This document shows positions 40,184 through 40,818 of a stretch of 40,818 nt of DNA, one piece after another (position 1 is the first letter of the stretch; every line of letters starts with the position of its first letter). The DNA lies in NCBI RefSeq assembly GCF_030065675.1, contig NZ_JASJDK010000060.1, forward strand, positions 1-40,818, written 5' to 3'. The stretch is from Mastigocoleus sp. MO_188.B34 (GTDB lineage: Bacteria; Cyanobacteriota; Cyanobacteriia; Cyanobacteriales; Nostocaceae). Position numbers and translations under genes: made by a program. The notes under the pieces are model-generated. The model did not search any database. It was given only the letters and a program-made list of their open reading frames with translations, and was not told where the DNA came from.

Positions 40184-40818
40184 TTGGTAGAGGAACGCGC
40201 ATATTGGTTAGCTTGGACCCAAGTTTCGGGAATTGGTCCAATATTACTACAACGCTTACATCAGCATTTTGGCAGCTTAGCGATCGCTTGGGAAGCAAAA
40301 GCTCAAGATTTGGGTACCGTAGAAGGTTTTGGTTTACAAACTATCAATAAAGTTATCCAACAGCGTTCCCGCATTAACCCAGAACAATTACTACAAAAGC
40401 ATCAAAAAGAAAATCCTGATTTTTGGACACCCGCAGATTCAAATTATCCCCGTTTGCTCCAGGAAATTCCTAGTCCCCCGCCAATTTTGTATTACCGTGG
40501 CGAAGTAGAATTAACAGAAAATCTCGGACAAAAACCGTCAGTGGGAATTGTGGGAACGCGCAGACCTACAGAATATGGTATTCGTTGGACGCGGCGAATT
40601 ACTACGGCTTTGGTAGAAAATGGTTTTACCATCGTTTCCGGAATGGCTGATGGAATTGATACCGTAACCCATGCAGCTTGTCTCAAAGCTGGGGGACGTA
40701 CCATTGCTGTTTTAGGTACGGGTGTCGATGTGATTTATCCTCCCAAAAATCGCGAACTGTACAAACATATTTTGAATCGCGGCTTAGTTGTTAGTGAATA
40801 TCCCGCCAAAACTCCACC
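40184..40818 (+). CDS. dprA: DNA processing protein DprA (Smf), 5' part
   Basis: DprA binds incoming single-stranded DNA and loads RecA in natural transformation. The window ends inside the gene after 211 codons. The N-terminal part (ERAYWLAWTQVSGIGPILLQRL) is a helical SAM-like region, and the Rossmann-type domain is clear: VGIVGTRRPTEYGIRWTRR, then IVSGMADGIDTVTHAACLKAGG and RTIAVLGTGVDVIYPPKNRELY. I chose the TTG at 40184, because GGAGG sits 8 bases upstream and the resulting N-terminus fits the family; an in-frame GTG at 40166 lies ahead of that site and is less likely. The C-terminal end is outside the window. It is divergent from the P450. Confidence 0.92.
   Translation, partial: MVEERAYWLAWTQVSGIGPILLQRLHQHFGSLAIAWEAKAQDLGTVEGFGLQTINKVIQQRSRINPEQLLQKHQKENPDFWTPADSNYPRLLQEIPSPPPILYYRGEVELTENLGQKPSVGIVGTRRPTEYGIRWTRRITTALVENGFTIVSGMADGIDTVTHAACLKAGGRTIAVLGTGVDVIYPPKNRELYKHILNRGLVVSEYPAKTP

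Overview
The window looks like the chromosome of a filamentous, probably heterocyst-forming cyanobacterium (Nostocales-like). The evidence is AT-rich DNA with many HIP1 octamers (GCGATCGC), heptanucleotide tandem arrays (TTGGTAA, CATTACT), dispersed palindromic elements, a psbA gene, a cyanobacterial-type carotenoid oxygenase, a CYP120-like P450, and many families known mainly from cyanobacteria (DUF1995, DUF2301, WD40-tailed proteins). No rRNA, tRNA, CRISPR array, complete insertion sequence or phage block was seen. Genes are mostly single transcription units separated by repeat-rich spacers.

Layout. 1-5.1 kb: the 3' end of a WD40 protein, polyphosphate kinase 2, a hypothetical gene, a thioredoxin remnant, moeA, a small gene broken by an in-frame TGA, and a conserved hypothetical gene. 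5.2-9.5 kb: a polytopic membrane protein convergent with a Ser/Thr kinase that ends in a long Arg/Lys/Tyr-rich tail. 9.5-12.2 kb: repeat-rich spacers around a fusion of a type I restriction R-subunit-like N-terminal domain to a ParA-type ATPase. 12.2-17.7 kb: DUF4126 and DUF1995 proteins, two tandem coiled-coil paralogues, a MITE-like element and a BioF2-type acetyltransferase. 17.9-20.4 kb: an OmpR-type regulator and its histidine kinase. 20.4-22.5 kb: a low-gene-density stretch with a 40-residue membrane peptide and two divergent ribbon-helix-helix proteins sharing a repeat-bearing promoter region. 22.5-27.1 kb: a bactofilin-like membrane protein, an atypical psbA, and a divergent carotenoid oxygenase. 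27.1-33.7 kb: a gene fragment, a second small membrane peptide, a TerB-like protein, murF, heptamer arrays, a small membrane protein, a ketopantoate reductase-like protein and an MFS transporter. 33.8-40.8 kb: a YefM/YoeB toxin-antitoxin pair with its palindromic operator, a GH31 alpha-glucosidase, a TenA-like protein, a DUF2301 protein, a CYP120-like P450 and the 5' part of dprA.

The most notable gene is the psbA at 24300-25382. It is a full-length D1 that keeps TyrZ, His190, Asp170 and the pigment and iron ligands, but has lost or changed four positions that bind the oxygen-evolving Mn cluster (Glu189, Glu333, Asp342, Ala344). It therefore resembles the rogue/sentinel class of D1 and is unlikely to support water oxidation. 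It lies head to head with a carotenoid cleavage oxygenase, and 11 kb further on there is a CYP120-type P450, a family with a retinoic-acid-oxidising member. A photoprotection or retinoid theme is possible but is inference. The second candidate for something little described is the nuclease-fold/ParA fusion at 10146-11522.
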